64,000 nucleotides of DNA from NCBI RefSeq assembly GCF_040712315.1, contig NC_134016.1, positions 8,345,282-8,409,281 of the forward strand, written 5' to 3'. A program made the translations under genes and the position numbers. Numbering within the stretch: the first letter of the stretch is position 1; every line of letters starts with the position of its first letter. The notes under the pieces were generated by a model. It was not told the origin of the DNA. It made no database searches and worked only from the letters and a program-made list of their open reading frames with translations. This DNA is from Castanea sativa. Its lineage: Eukaryota > Streptophyta > Magnoliopsida > Fagales > Fagaceae. Positions 24,448-43,668 of the stretch are shown here, in pieces.

Positions 24448-27400
24448 TCTATTCAAAATATTTTATCAATTAAACTAATTGAAATTTTTGACATAACATT
24501 CATATTAATGAATTGGTTTTTTATTTGTCAAGTTATGGTAGGTAGATAACTTTTTATTTTCAGTGTATTCCTGTCAGTATTGGAGATAAGCATGCATGGG
24601 AATTAACGAGGGGAATTACTAGTAAGGAAGGTGAGTAATTACTACCACCTTTCAATGGGTTTGGTTTCAATAGGACAAGTCTGGTGGACCATGTACTATG
24701 CCCGTCACTGCACTAAATCTTTTTCTCCCAAAAAGGTGTGCAAACCCACCTTTACCTTCTTAAAGATGCCTTTGTTAACTTGCACTTAATAAATATGGGG
24801 TTGATTACTGGTGACATATAATGAAAGAAACAATAATTGTGCTCTTAATCATAATTAAGCATGTCATGTTGTATGACTTCTAGGCAGCATTACTGCCACT
24901 ACTCTAGCATATAGATCTAGTGGATTGACTTAGTCATGTCAACTAGTCCATCATTGAAGAAGTACCCAATCATGGATTTTTTCGTGTCACTTTTTTTTTT
25001 GCATAAAATTTGTTTTCTTTTTTGGTTGTTAGCTTTTGGAACTAATATTTTTTCCTCTTAATTTGCAAAGTTTTTGTTGCCGTTTTCCAAGAATTCGCAC
25101 ATGATGCTGCACCACTGTTTTGTTCAACAACAAATCTCGGTTTTGCGTGAGAATATTTTTGCATTTTTTAACCTATGCTGAGTTGCTGAGCTTGGTCTAG
25201 TAATTCTCTTTCCTGCCCTAATTGGTGGCCAATTATTAACTGCTCATTTTTTTTCCCTATTTCGACTATTCTAATCTTACTATTCTTGTTTCTTAAAAAA
25301 AAAAAAAAAAAAATCTTACTATTCCCTCTCTCTCTCTCTCAAAAAAAAAAAAAAAAACGATAACATTTTAACTGATAATTAATGACATTGTTATTGTTTT
25401 TTATCATTAAACCCTAATCGCTAATTGAATTGGATTATGAGAAGAAAAATTATTAATTAAACTAATTATAATTTACTTTAATCTTGTTTTTATTGATTTA
25501 TGCTTAACAACCGTCTTTTATAAACTTTTTAAATCATGGTCAAGATTTCCAATTAAATAACCCTATTAAGCACACGGGTCTGTATTTAGGATTTGATTAA
25601 AGCATAAAGCTATATTTAGAAGAAAATTAAGCAAGTTACGTCATGAATTTGTATTCAGCCCCTTGACAACCTAGCATTACCTAATGGTATGCATATACAG
25701 AATACTTTTTTTTGGCATATTGAAAATGCTAATTCAACTTTTATAAAGTAGATATAAAAAACGTGAGCCGAAGGCTATTAGCGTTTCTATGATAGTGATA
25801 TCCAACTCAATAGATATAAACACAGCCAAATGTTATGTTAAGAATATGTAAATCGTGCAAAAGAATAAATGTGGAATCAACAAAGAAAAAGGGTAAGCTG
25901 GGGCCATATTTGAGAGGGTTAGACTGTTAGAGACAGCCACCCAGGAACTAAACTTTAGTAAGTGATATCCTGAAATTAGCTATAATAATAAATTAATAAA
26001 CAAAACTTAGGATTTATTTTAGTGTAATGCTAGAAATACAAACTATTTTATAAAAATTTTTACAAACTGTTAATGTGGTGAATGATTATTGGTAAATGAA
26101 AAAGTATTATAAATGGTTGGTTTAAATGAAAACTAGTAAGAAGTTGGCAACAATATCATTTTGTAAAAATGTTGTAAAATAGTTTGTGTCTGTAGTAATA
26201 CTCTTATTTTTAAGTTATTGTAAAAATTTTCAATAAATTCAATCAAATGGATTGTATTGATGAATATAGTGTACAACCTAGAATTTTTTCTAATACATTT
26301 CGGAGGAGTATTGGTAAGTCTGTTAATAGTTTAATGGTCACTATGGTATATTTTCCTAGTACTGAAGATACCAGTATGGTATTGACTTGAGAGAAAAGAA
26401 AAGAAAGAAAAAGTTATATTTTAGCAATTTCATTTCCGAAATAGAAGAGAAAAAGAAAAAAAAAGAAAAAGTCCTTTGTAATGTGATAGCGCCGAAATTG
26501 GTGAGAGAAAGAGTGGGAGAGATAAATTTTTTGTCTTTTCAATAAATTAAAAGTTGCACACTCCATGTCAAAATAGGAAGATGCCGTAAAATAGAATTTT
26601 ATCAGATAAATTTTCTCTTTGAATGAAACAGTTTTTTCTTCTCTCTTCTCTTACCTATATTTGGCACTTATATTATCACAATCCAATTTTTTTTTTTCTC
26701 TCTTCCCTTCTATTTCGAAAATGGTGTTGCACAATACAATTTTTTTTCTCTCCTATTTTCAGCCATAGAGAAGAAAAGTTGGGTAGTGGCAATTTTGATA
26801 ATATCAATGCTGAAATTGCTTTTCTCTCTCATTTCCTTGGTCACATCATTTATCTCTCCTCTCTCCTACTTCTTTTTTTCTCATAAATTTGTTTGTCTTT
26901 TTACAAGATTAAATAATTTAAAATAGTATACATATTACAAATAAACTTTTATTTAACCAATATTTAGCCAAAAACTCCAATTCATACCTTATTTTCTTCT
27001 TCAAAAAAAAATCATACCTCCTTCGTTTTGTATATTTTTCCCATTTGGAGACGAGTAGTTTGCTTGGGTCCACCTTTAATGTGGATCGCATATGTGCATA
27101 TATCGATTGAGAACAACCATAGGCTTCGAGGTTTAAAAAATAATAATAAAAATATAAAAGATATAAAGAAAACAGAGGCCATAGCCAAAAAAAAGAAAAA
27201 GAAAAAGAAAAACATAAAGATAAAATGAATAAGATAGAGATTCACAACCTCTTCTATTATCTTGGGGATGTGACACTTTTCTAGGTAGCCGACACGCCAT
27301 CCCATCACATTGTTTCAACCATCCCTATTACATTGCACATGCACCCATTTTCGTATACTCAAATATAAAAATTTAAAAAAATTAGAACCCACCTTACATG

Positions 27401-27880
27401 GAATTTAAAACATCAAAATGAACACGTCAGGAAAAAAAAATTTTAATTACATCATTTTATTTAATATCTTCATAGTATAAAATATTTTTATTTAATATCA
27501 TTTTATTAAAAATAAATTTTAATAAATTTATTATTGAATTATTTTTTTATTTTATATTCTCTATAAATACAAATTTTTTCAAAAATTAAAAATTAATTGT
27601 TATGTTACCAATAAATTATTTAAATTACAATTATGTATAAAATATAAGTTTATAATAAATATAATTTAATTAACATCAAATTTAACATGTATATATATGC
27701 ATATGTCTATCTATTAAAAATCGTTAAATATACATATGTCTATCTATTAAAAATTCGATTGAACGACTGACACAAAATTTAATATGATTATAAAAATATA
27801 TAATTTAATAATTTAATTTTTTAAATATGTAATATATTTTTTTGGTAAAGAGTCCCATCCATTTCCTGCAAGAATTTCTG
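24448..27880. other. Intergenic DNA upstream of the DUF936 gene
   Basis: A/T-rich, with poly-A and CT tracts (25290-25360). One MITE lies at 26025-26200. Open frames such as 26623-26886 and 27012-27308 lie in C/T- or A-rich low-complexity DNA and are not supported as genes. The last few hundred bases may hold the DUF936 promoter, but no confident TATA element was chosen. Confidence 0.5.
26025..26200. mobile_element. MITE, ACAAACTATTTTA family
   Basis: About 175-bp element with imperfect terminal inverted repeats of roughly 30 bp. Left contains ATACAAACTATTTTATAAAA, and the right, reverse-complemented, contains ACACAAACTATTTTACAACA, both followed by TTTTTACAAA. The interior includes GTGGTGAATGATTATTGGT. 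Target duplication not determined. Confidence 0.65.
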
Positions 27881-28894
27881 AAACCCTTTGGCTTCACATC
27901 ACATCCACTTGCTCACCAAACCCAGCAAAAACACTCTCAGCTCCCAAACACTTTCTCTCTCTAATATTTCTCTGGGTTCTGAACCCAATCAAAAGCCAAA
28001 GTGGGTCAGCTTCCAATTCTTGTATGACCGTTTGATTTTAAGTGCATGTGTGCATATGTCTGTCTGTCATAGTCTCAAGCTCTGACAGCTTTTATTGTTT
28101 CTCAATCATGAAATAAACTTGCTATCAAATTATTCCCTCTCCCACCTTTTTATTTTTATTTTTTGGTTTTCTGCAAATTTTCAGCACCATCCCTATGTCC
28201 AGTACATTCACTTTTGCCCCTTATTTTCTTCTCAGTTAAAGTTTCTTTTACCCTTCTCCAAATTTGTGACTTTTCCCATATTGGGTTATCAGCAAAAGAA
28301 AAAAAAGTTTTTACCAAGTCTAAGTCTTTGTTTTTTTCTGGGTTGGTGAATGTTACATTTGTTTTTCTCCTTCTAATCCATGCTGTACACAATTATTACT
28401 ACCAATTGTGGGAATCAAATTATTTAGTTTCCTAGTTGGGTTCTATGATTAAGGTAATCTTTTGATAAAAAAAATCCACCAGGTTGGTCTGTAATTTCCT
28501 TATTTTTTGTTTTCTTTACTCTATTTAGTACCAAAAAAAGCTGAGAGACCTTCCAAATCTGAATCTAAAATCAGTGTAAAAGTCTTCTCATTTTTTGGTT
28601 GTCTATGCTGAGTCCCATATTTGGCGTCGAATTCCATCTGGGTTTAAAGTCTAAGCCCAGTTTTCCTTGTCTGCAAAGCCATCAGAGTCCACAGATTTGA
28701 TTCTTTGCCTCAACTTGGGCACTGACAAGAGAAACGCTTCTTTTTTTTTAAATCTGGGTATTGAGAAAGTCACTTCATTTATAAGTCTTGTAACCTCTTT
28801 CTGCAAGATTTTTTGTGTTCACATCTGAAAGCTTGAAATTGAAAATTTGTCTATCTGGGTTTTGCAGTGTAATGCAAATTGAAGGTCACAAACA
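27881..28894 (+). promoter_or_regulatory. Probable 5' leader of the DUF936 gene, possible leader intron
   Basis: The kilobase before the DUF936 start is C/T-rich, as many plant 5' leaders are. A TTTTGCAG acceptor-like site ends at 28867, 27 bases before the ATG, and GGTAATC near 28454 could be a donor. A leader intron is therefore plausible but not proven. Short open frames inside (28095-28435) are low-complexity and not considered genes. Confidence 0.35.
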
Positions 28895-35304
<6,410 letters not shown>

Positions 35305-37987
35305 CTTGATTTTAGCTTGGCCGCAAAATGTGGTGTTTACAGTTCGTAAATGTGGTACTAATCTGTGGCTGCTGTGCCCGTTGCCTGCAGTCTATTTATT
35401 CGTGTACATATATCCTACATGGGTTTTGGGTATAGATGGAGTAATTACTAGTTGACAGGAAAAGCATTGGATATGAAGTGCATGGATTTTTTCCCCCCTT
35501 TCTTGAAATTTGTTCAGTGAAACTATACAAATTGAAACAATTTGGAAATTAGAGAAATTGTTTATTTTCCTTTTCCCCCTTGTAGATTATGCAGAACAGA
35601 GTTGTTTTCTTAACATTTGGTTTCATTGCTAAGAGAATTTATGAATTTAGCTGTCTTAGGATGAACTTGAACATTTCCAGTCTGTTGTCTTGTAAGGGGG
35701 GAAATCATATGAACAATACAAGTTCCAGTGTGTTGGTTTAGATTCTTTGGAACACAGATATGGGCCTCGTTTTCTTGGAACATTACCACATCAGCAATTA
35801 GCGTTTTGACAAATTTACTTTTCGATAACATTTATTTTTTGTATCCTCAACGCAATGCTTATGCTTACAAAATTTTCAGAAGATCAAAGATCAATAAGTA
35901 TATTATTAATCAAATGTTAAAATTTTAAGTTTTTTAGTTTAAAATTATGCATAAAAAATAAGTTTATGGATCGAATGGTAAATAACTTCTGGTTGACATA
36001 AAATTTGAACTGCATATTAATAATATAAAGAACATGTAATCTAATGATTAAATTTTCAAAATATGTAGACATATTAATTCTTTTAGTGGGAGGAGTAGCC
36101 AAACTTACCTAAAGCCTATTTTAATCAAGACCTTATTGCTGCATCAATGGTTTCAGAGGATACATGACTCTTTACGGTGCTAATATAATATATAAAAGTG
36201 AAAGTTGAGAGAGCTAAAATAAATAAGAAAATAAACGTGAAATACATGTAGAAAAAACAAACCAAAATTTTAGGAGAGCCAATTAACTATTTTAAGAGTT
36301 GTTTGTATTTAAATATATTTACAATGGGTGAAATTGAGGAAACATATTTTTTTATTTGTTTGCATATGGGTTACAAACCACTTTTAAATTGGAATGAAAT
36401 TTAGGGGACTGAAATTTAAAAAAAAAAAAAAAAAATCTCAAACTTAAGGGATCAAAATAAAAACAACTCTAAACTTTAATGGTCAAATAATAATTTAGGT
36501 TTTAATAAAAATATTGGAATTATCTAATTTATTAATCTTTTTGCATATCATCACCAAAATATTGTACGTAAAATGCTGAACTCATTGTGCATAAGATTGG
36601 TTGAAAAAAAAGGTTGAACGTTTCAACATCCACAAAAAAGCACAATTTTAATATATTTGTCGTTTCATAATAGTTATTTACTCCAAAAGTGATGCAAAAT
36701 ATTTATGAAGATCAAATAGATTTGATGTAGCAATGAGAAGTTATTCTTCAGGAAATTGAAAAATCACCATAGATTCTACCTGCAATGAGATGAAAACTTT
36801 AAGAATAATCAACAAGAAAAAAAATAAGAGTTAAATAAATGGCAGTCCTGGCACCAATTATTCAATTATTATTCAGGAAACTTTCAAAAGAATATGAAAT
36901 TAAAAAGTTAAAAATAAAAATAAAAGAGGTTCTTTTTTATACAGAAAAGCCCTGTGAATAAAGTATAAACAAAGTAAACCCATACAAATTGAAAACCGTG
37001 TTTCTATTCTAAAACTCATGCACCTTAAACTTAATAAGAATAACGTGCATTCGAAAATTAATAATAAACTATATTCCTGATTGCACTTTGCATCTTAAAT
37101 TTTGAATTTTCTTTCAAGTTAATAGCAAATTTAACATCAGAGTACAAAGTGTAACAAGAATTATAGTTTAGGATGCAAAATGTATATTCGAAAGTTTATG
37201 CTGCAAAGTGTAAATGAGGTTTAGTCTAGGGTTATAAAGTGTAACTTTTCCTGTTTTTTTTAGAACAAATTTAGGTAAAATATCTTAGGTGTTGTTTCTT
37301 AGGTTCTCATATTAAGATTAAGACATGTGGCTATTTAACTAAAAAATACACTTTCATTCTATGAGAAAAAATTTACGTGGCAAAATCCTAAGAAGGGGGA
37401 ACCTAAAGAACAACATCTTAGTACTGTACCAAAGTTTTGCTCTTCTTTTAAATGTCTTTTATTTTCAATAATAAAAATTATCATTTTTATTGTAATCTCC
37501 ATTCAGTGTATTAAATATGCCTGAAGAGCATAGCCATAATTTTCTTTTCAGGGGAGGCAAAATTAAATGTAACAAAATTCTTATGAACACTTTTTATCTT
37601 AAATTATGCACCAATTGTGATTAGTTTTCCTCTAAAATTATTCATAATTTCAAATGAAATATTAATTTTATACACTATTTATGTATCCATTTAAAAAAAA
37701 TTATAAATAATAAAGTGTATGCAATCAAACAAAACCAAATAACAAAAGTGAATTTATCTTTATCTCAACACCTCAATAATGACTTAGGTTTTTTGAAATC
37801 CTAAGTTGTCTTTGTTCCAGTAGTGGAAATGATTCGTCCTATGAGAGGAGGCTGGAATAATTCCAATTACTAAGTGAATTATAATCAAATCATTGTGTTC
37901 TGTAGTATAGAAACAATGGCCTGGTTGTGATTGACTTTCTTTCAATTAAAGTTGCTTTATAGTCTGATCCTTTTTCATTTACTACAG
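35305..37987. other. DUF936 3' flank and intergenic DNA
   Basis: The first few hundred bases are likely DUF936 3' UTR. The remainder is A/T-rich without a supportable gene. 37020-37255 is a partial member of the foldback family seen at 13874-14288 (shared ACTTTGCATCTTAAA and TGTAACAA...ATAGTTTAGGATG). I searched this stretch by eye for the missing 5' exons of the PMT pseudogene and found none. Confidence 0.55.
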
Positions 37988-39516
37988 ATGGATTATATCT
38001 GATGGAGATTGATCGAATTTTACGTCCTGGTGGCTATTGGGTACTGTCTGGGCCACCCATAAAGTGGAGGGTCAATTTCAAAGGTTGGGAGAGACAGGCT
38101 AAGGACTTGGAAAATGAGCAAATCAGTTTGGAAGATCTTGCTAGGCGATTGTGCTGGAAAAAGATAGCAGAGAGAGATTCAATTGCTGTGTGGAGAACCC
38201 AGTAATCATATGCACTGCATCCAAAAGTTAAAGGCTTGCAAATCAACTCAATTCTGCACTTCACCTGATGCTGATGCTGGTTGGTGAGTTTCTTATTCCT
38301 AGTTCACATTTACATTGTATAGTGAGTTCAATGACATAGGTTGTGTCCAACTGAGATATCAGACGTCCAACTTGGATAACTTAAAGCAAATTGCACTTAT
38401 GGTTTCAAAGTTCCAACTTTGGTTACTGTGTTTAGCATTGGAACCTTGAAAGAAAGTGCACATTTTGTTAGTAGGAAGACTACAAAAGTTTAAGCTAGTA
38501 TTATTATTGTAAATTCCAAATTATACTCTTGTCCTCTGCTTTCTTAGCAAGTATATGAAGCATACCACTTCATTACAAAAACAATGTGTCTTGTGGAATG
38601 TCCATCAAATGTAGCACAGGTCGTATGTCTACTTCCCATGGCTAATAGAAGTCCAAACTCTTTTGAGTCTTGACAACTATGCTCTCTCAGTATGTGTTGA
38701 TGACATGGCTTGAATTAACCAAGCTATTAGCTGAACGTGAGTGGAATTAAAAGCTTGATCTTGCTGAAATCTAAATGGTTTAGAAACCTGATATTTCTTG
38801 CACCGTTTTTAGCCAACTTTGGGTCTGACATGTTTGTCTGCTGATTGTTCATTCTACTTGGTGGATGCTGCATCTAGGGAATTAGGCTTAAGAGAAACTC
38901 TCTTGTCTTGTTTATGAGTGACTGCTCTTTGCTAATATTTGGAGTTTGAGTTTGTGAGAGTTTTAAACCACGTTTATATTCTTCCTACTACAGGTATAAG
39001 CCTAAGGTCAAACTACAAAAATTATCATTTGTGATTCCTCTCATCCTCTGTTCTATTTTTTCTATTTCTAATTTTCCTAAATCCAATGTAATTAACTATG
39101 CTCGCAATAAGATGTACTGGGTAATTCTTTAAGCATTTCTGAACAGGTACACAAAAATGGATCCATGCATTTTCCCTCTTCCACAAGTGAAAGATGTCCA
39201 CGATATATCTGGTGGTGCTCTAGAAAAATGGCCTAAACGGTTGAATGCTGCTTCACCTAGAATTACAAGTAAAACTATTTACGGAATTACTGTGAGGACC
39301 TTGTATGAAGATGTTCAGTTATGGCGAAGGAGAGTTTCCCACTATGGGATCATACTCAAATCTCTCAACAATTGTAAATTTAGAAATGTTATGGATATGA
39401 ATGCTGGCTTTGGGGGTTTTGCAGCTGCTCTGACAAAGTTTCCAGTTTGGGTGATGAATGTTGTTCCTTTTGATGCAAAAAATAATACCCTTGGTATCAT
39501 CTATGAGCGAGGCCTA

Positions 39517-39865
39517 TATCAAGATCAAGATCACAGTTCATGTGATCAATCAGAGCAGAGAGAGCAAGCCTCAACAGATGTAGCTGAAGATCAAGAAGCA
39601 GTATCTGAAGCACTTGTAGTTTAGTAGTACTGTACATAGAACGACCTGTAGTTTAGCTTAATTTTCTTTTCTGTTGTTAATAATTCACACGTGCTTGAGG
39701 TTGTTAGTCACACGTGAGAGTGGTTGTTGTGATTCTGTTAGTTTTGTAAGTTAGTTAGTTTGTTTTGCTCTGCTTCTTTCTGGGTGGAGCCCGATATTGG
39801 ATATAAAGGCAAAGATAATTTAATTGAATACAATTTAGTTTTTCCCAAATCTTTGTTTTCTCATA
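39517..39865 (+). repeat. Left LTR of the copia element
   Basis: 349 bp. Contains a TATAAAGGC promoter-like box near 39799 and GTCACACGTGAGAG near 39706. Matches 46819-47162 throughout. Confidence 0.95.
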
Positions 39866-39877
39866 TGGTATCAGGGC
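39866..39877 (+). promoter_or_regulatory. Primer-binding site
   Basis: TGGTATCAGGGC begins at the base after the left LTR. It differs at one position from the usual 12-nt complement of plant initiator tRNA-Met (TGGTATCAGAGC). Confidence 0.88.
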
Positions 39878-40006
39878 AAATTTCTAGACGCTTCCATTTC
39901 TAAGGTTTGTCAGATTTGGGAATTTTCATTTTCTCATCCACCATTGTTGCTTCTTCAAGCTTTCTCAAATCTTTGTTGTTTTTCTTCAAGCTTTTCATTT
40001 TCTTTA

Positions 40007-40572
40007 ATGGCTGACACAACAGCAGCTAAAACTTCTATCACTGAATCTTCATCTTCCTTGAAAGATTCATATAATCTCAATGATCCTATGTTTTTACATC
40101 CTGGAGAAAATCCAGGAGCTGTTCTTACTTCTCAACCATTAATTGGGGGAGAAAATTATCTTGCTTGGGCAAGATCAATGAGAAAGTCCTTGATTATCAA
40201 GAATAAGCTTGGTTTTATAGATGGTTCTTTAACCATTTCTTCTCCATTGGTAGATTTACCAATAGCTGTTCAAGCATGGATTCGTGCTGACAACATGGTT
40301 GGTACTTGGATCATCAACTAAGTTTCACCAAAGCTCCTAGCTAGAATCATATACAGAGATACAACACTTAAGATTTGGACTGATCTTAGGGACACATTCA
40401 GCCAAGGAAATGGAACTAATGTAACACCCCGTATTTTTTTTTATACCAATTTAATTATTATACTTCAATTATAAAAGAGGAGTACAATTAAATGGATTAA
40501 ATTAATCTGGGCCTACGATATTAAAAGTGAGATATATACTTTGGAATATGAAGCCCAAGTGAGGTGACATAA

Positions 40573-40612
<40 letters not shown>

Positions 40613-41319
40613 GCCTTGTTAAGCTTTAAAAAAAAATTAAATAAATAAAACCCTAGCTTTCTTCATCTTTGGTCACACGTGTATTTCCTTTTACTTCAGC
40701 TGACTATTGAACTCTGCTTTCTTCACTGTGGTGTTGAGTTAGAGTCTACAGGTATGATTTTCTAATGCTCTAAATTTAAGAAGTTGGAATAGTCATAGGT
40801 AGAAATTGTTATGAATCTAGACTATCTCTATACTTAGAAAAGAGTGCAGCCTCCATTGTTGACCGAATCAACCATCACCTTTTTGTTATTGGCTAAAACA
40901 AGTCCAACGGCATCATGGGAATTATAGGCTACTAGATTGATAGTTAAGGCTTTTACCTGGCTTCCTATATTTGATTGAATAGATATATGTATAATAATGT
41001 TTTACTATGAAGATTTAAAGCTTTTAAAAGGGAGTTTTGGCTTCTCTAGCAGACCATGATGATTATTGTAGTAGGAATTGTATATATATAGCCGTATGGT
41101 CACCATAGACTTTGAAATTGAACAAATAGAGTAATAAGCTTGGACTTTGTGACTATGTTAAAGGGATAAGGGTGCTTGTGTTAATATGTATTCACACAGT
41201 CTCCATTGTTGACCAAATCAACTATCACCCTTTTATTGTTTTCTAAAACTTGTCCTGCAGCTTTAATGTAGGAATAGGCAACTAGATAAATGAATTAAGG
41301 CTTGTACGTGGGAGCCATG

Positions 41320-41371
<52 letters not shown>

Positions 41372-43289
41372 GTTAGAGTCAATAGATATCCCACTTGATG
41401 TATATATATAATATTAGAGTCAATACCCAGCAGCATCAAGTGGGAATGCTAAGCAACTAGATGGATAAATTAAGGCTATATGTGGCTTCCAATATTAAAT
41501 TGGATAGTTAAGTGAATAAATAGAGGATTTTGGATATAACAATTTTGTCTAGGATAAAACCGTTTAAGCGTGAAAATAGATTTTTAAGTGGGAAATTGTG
41601 TATTGATGAACCTATTTTCGATGTTGCTAGGTTCTAATTCTACAGATTTGTTGTGGTTCAAGGGAGGTTGATTTCCTTTATTTTTTGCAACTAAGAGGTA
41701 AGTGGTGTTTGCTAATTTTGGGGGTTTTCCCAAAACAGTGTTTGATTATTAAACTATTTGATATCAAATAAATATGTTGATATTATATATAAATTGATAC
41801 TTTATAAATGCTTGATGTGCACATTGAATATTCATTTTACGAAAAACATGTGGGACAACCTAAATTTATTTAAACTTGTATGTGTGAATATATATTGATA
41901 TTTTGAGAATTATGAATGGATTATTTATGTGAGCATCTTGAATATGTTTTGAAAACCTATGGCAAGTCGTGATTAAAAAGCTCAGTATTGTGTTAGTCTT
42001 TAGCAAGGGACAATCATACTGCAGCTAGTCCTTAGCAAGGAACTGTCCTAGAAAAGGGGACAGTGCATATTTGGTAGCTCCTTAGCAAGGAAGTATACTA
42101 TTGAGGATCCAAAAAGGAAACTCCTTAGCAAGAGAGTGCACCTTTAGGTTCCAAAGGAACCATCCTTAAGAAAGGGAATGAAAAGAAGGTTCCAGTCCCA
42201 GAAAAGGGGATAGCATAACCTTGTCAACGGGGCGTAAACGTTGACCACAAGTAAAGCCTAGGAAATTGTGTTTGTGATGGTATCAATATATATATATATA
42301 CACTATGATGGCTCACTATATAAAGATTATTATTTCTTTTATATGAAATATTTGATAATAAAATATTGATGAGGTATGAGTAATGAATTGTTTGTAAGAA
42401 TTATTTTTTTAAAGGTTGTTCCCACACCCCAATGTTAGTGAATTCCACTTATTGAGTTATCTCACCCCCCCTTTATTTCCCCTTACAAATACATTAGATG
42501 GATTATTGGAGTAGAGATTCTTGGAAGTCAGCAGTTACAAATTATTTTGTGGGACTGAAGATTTTATTTTTAATTTTATGATATTAAACATTGTACTGGA
42601 GAATTTTTTTGAGGATGTTTTAATTTTTGGTGGATTAGAGCTCTGGTATTTGTGATGAAATTTTTAGGTTGCTGGATTCTTTTATTTAATATTTTTATGG
42701 ATTTTTCAGATTAAATAGAATTTTATTGCTTATGATTTTTAGGGCGTTACAACTAAGGTTTTCAATATTCAGAAGCAAATTGCTGAGATTCAATATGGAG
42801 AACAATCACTCATTGATTACTTCACTCAGCTTAAAGTCTTGTGGGATTAGCTTCAGAATCTTAGCCCATTTCCTCAGTGCACTTGTGGAAAGTGTGTGCG
42901 CAACATTAATCAGAGGTTCAAGAGTCTTCAAGCCAATGAATCCACAATGAAGTTTCTCATTGGAGTAAATGATGCATTTTCTCAAGTCAGAACACAAATC
43001 TTGCTAATGGATCCATTGCCTTCTGTCAATAAGGCTCATTCTTTGTTCATTCAATAGGAAATGTCCACGATATGTCACCAATTCTATTAAGGTTGAATCC
43101 ACTGTTTTGGCTACCAAGAGTTCAAGAAACAATCCTAAAGGGAAGAAAAGACCTTTATGTACTCATTGGGGAAAGTTGGGTCATACTATGGATAAATGTT
43201 ACAAGCTGCATGGCTTCCCCCTAGGTTACAAGTTTAAGAACAAAAATGTAATGGCTCATCAAGTTTCATCTGTTGCAGACCAGTCCTAA
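40007..43289 (+). pseudogene. Copia gag, interrupted
   Basis: Starts at ATG 40007 with MADTTAAKTSITESSSS and continues to GGENYLAWARSMRKSLI, characteristic of the copia gag N-terminus. A stop at 40319 breaks it, and a 2.3-kb insertion (40420-42751) follows. It resumes at 42757 with KQIAEIQYGEQSLIDYF and reaches a zinc-knuckle region near 43156 (CTHWGKLGHTMDKCYKLHG). There the second knuckle Cys is replaced by Trp, so metal binding is probably lost. In-frame stops separate the pieces. Confidence 0.85.
40415..42756 (+). mobile_element. Nested solo LTR (probable Ty3/gypsy) inside copia gag
   Basis: The 2,332-bp segment 40420-42751 starts TGTAACACCCCG and ends GGGCGTTACA and is flanked by identical ACTAA (40415-40419 and 42752-42756). 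TG...CA ends, inverted TGTAAC.CCC termini, a 5-bp target duplication and the absence of coding regions fit a solo LTR. The start, and the TTGAGTTATCTCACCCCC motif near 42453, resemble long LTRs of plant gypsy elements of Tekay type (inference). Removing it rejoins the copia gag frame (...QGNGT to VFNIQ...). Internal content: AT runs at 40575-40610 and 41323-41369, diverged repeats starting CTCCATTGTTGACC (40850, 41201), and CCTTAGCAAGG repeats (41997-42135). Confidence 0.85.
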
Positions 43290-43434
43290 GGTCATTACTT
43301 GCTCCAATTGCAGATCATAATTCTGTTTCTGGTTAAGCACCTGCTTTTACAGCTGATCAGTATCAACAACTTCTATCTTTGATTGGTTCTTCTCAATTGG
43401 AGTTCAACAGGCTTCAACAGTTTAAGAACCCTAT

Positions 43435-43665
43435 ATGGTTAACACTATTTCTTTGCCATCCAATGCTGTTGCAGGTAATGTTTCTTGCTTAACACATTTA
43501 GTGTTTTCTGCTAAGGTTGTGAATAGAAAGGCTTTTGGTGATGAAACTTGGGTTATAGACATTGGTGCCACAAATCATATAGTATGTTCAATGAATTTAT
43601 TCACTTCCTTTGATGAAATTTCACATACTATGGTTGAATTGCCTAATGGGGAGCTGCTCTTGTGA
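43435..43665 (+). pseudogene. Copia protease segment
   Basis: Contains WVIDIGATNHIV, which corresponds to the aspartic protease motif of copia Pol (normally D-T/S-G). Here the Thr/Ser is replaced by Ile, so catalytic activity is doubtful. A stop at 43663 separates it from the next block. Confidence 0.8.
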
Positions 43666-43668
43666 CTC

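Noticed and set aside
27012..27308. Minus-strand frame with a Phe-rich, membrane-like stretch
   Set aside because: Low-complexity A-rich DNA read on the opposite strand; no homologous features.
28095..28435. Overlapping short frames upstream of the DUF936 start
   Set aside because: C/T-rich leader sequence; the frames overlap each other and lack conservation signals.
41323..41369. AT run as a possible origin or matrix-attachment site
   Set aside because: Ordinary microsatellite inside an LTR; nothing further supports a function.
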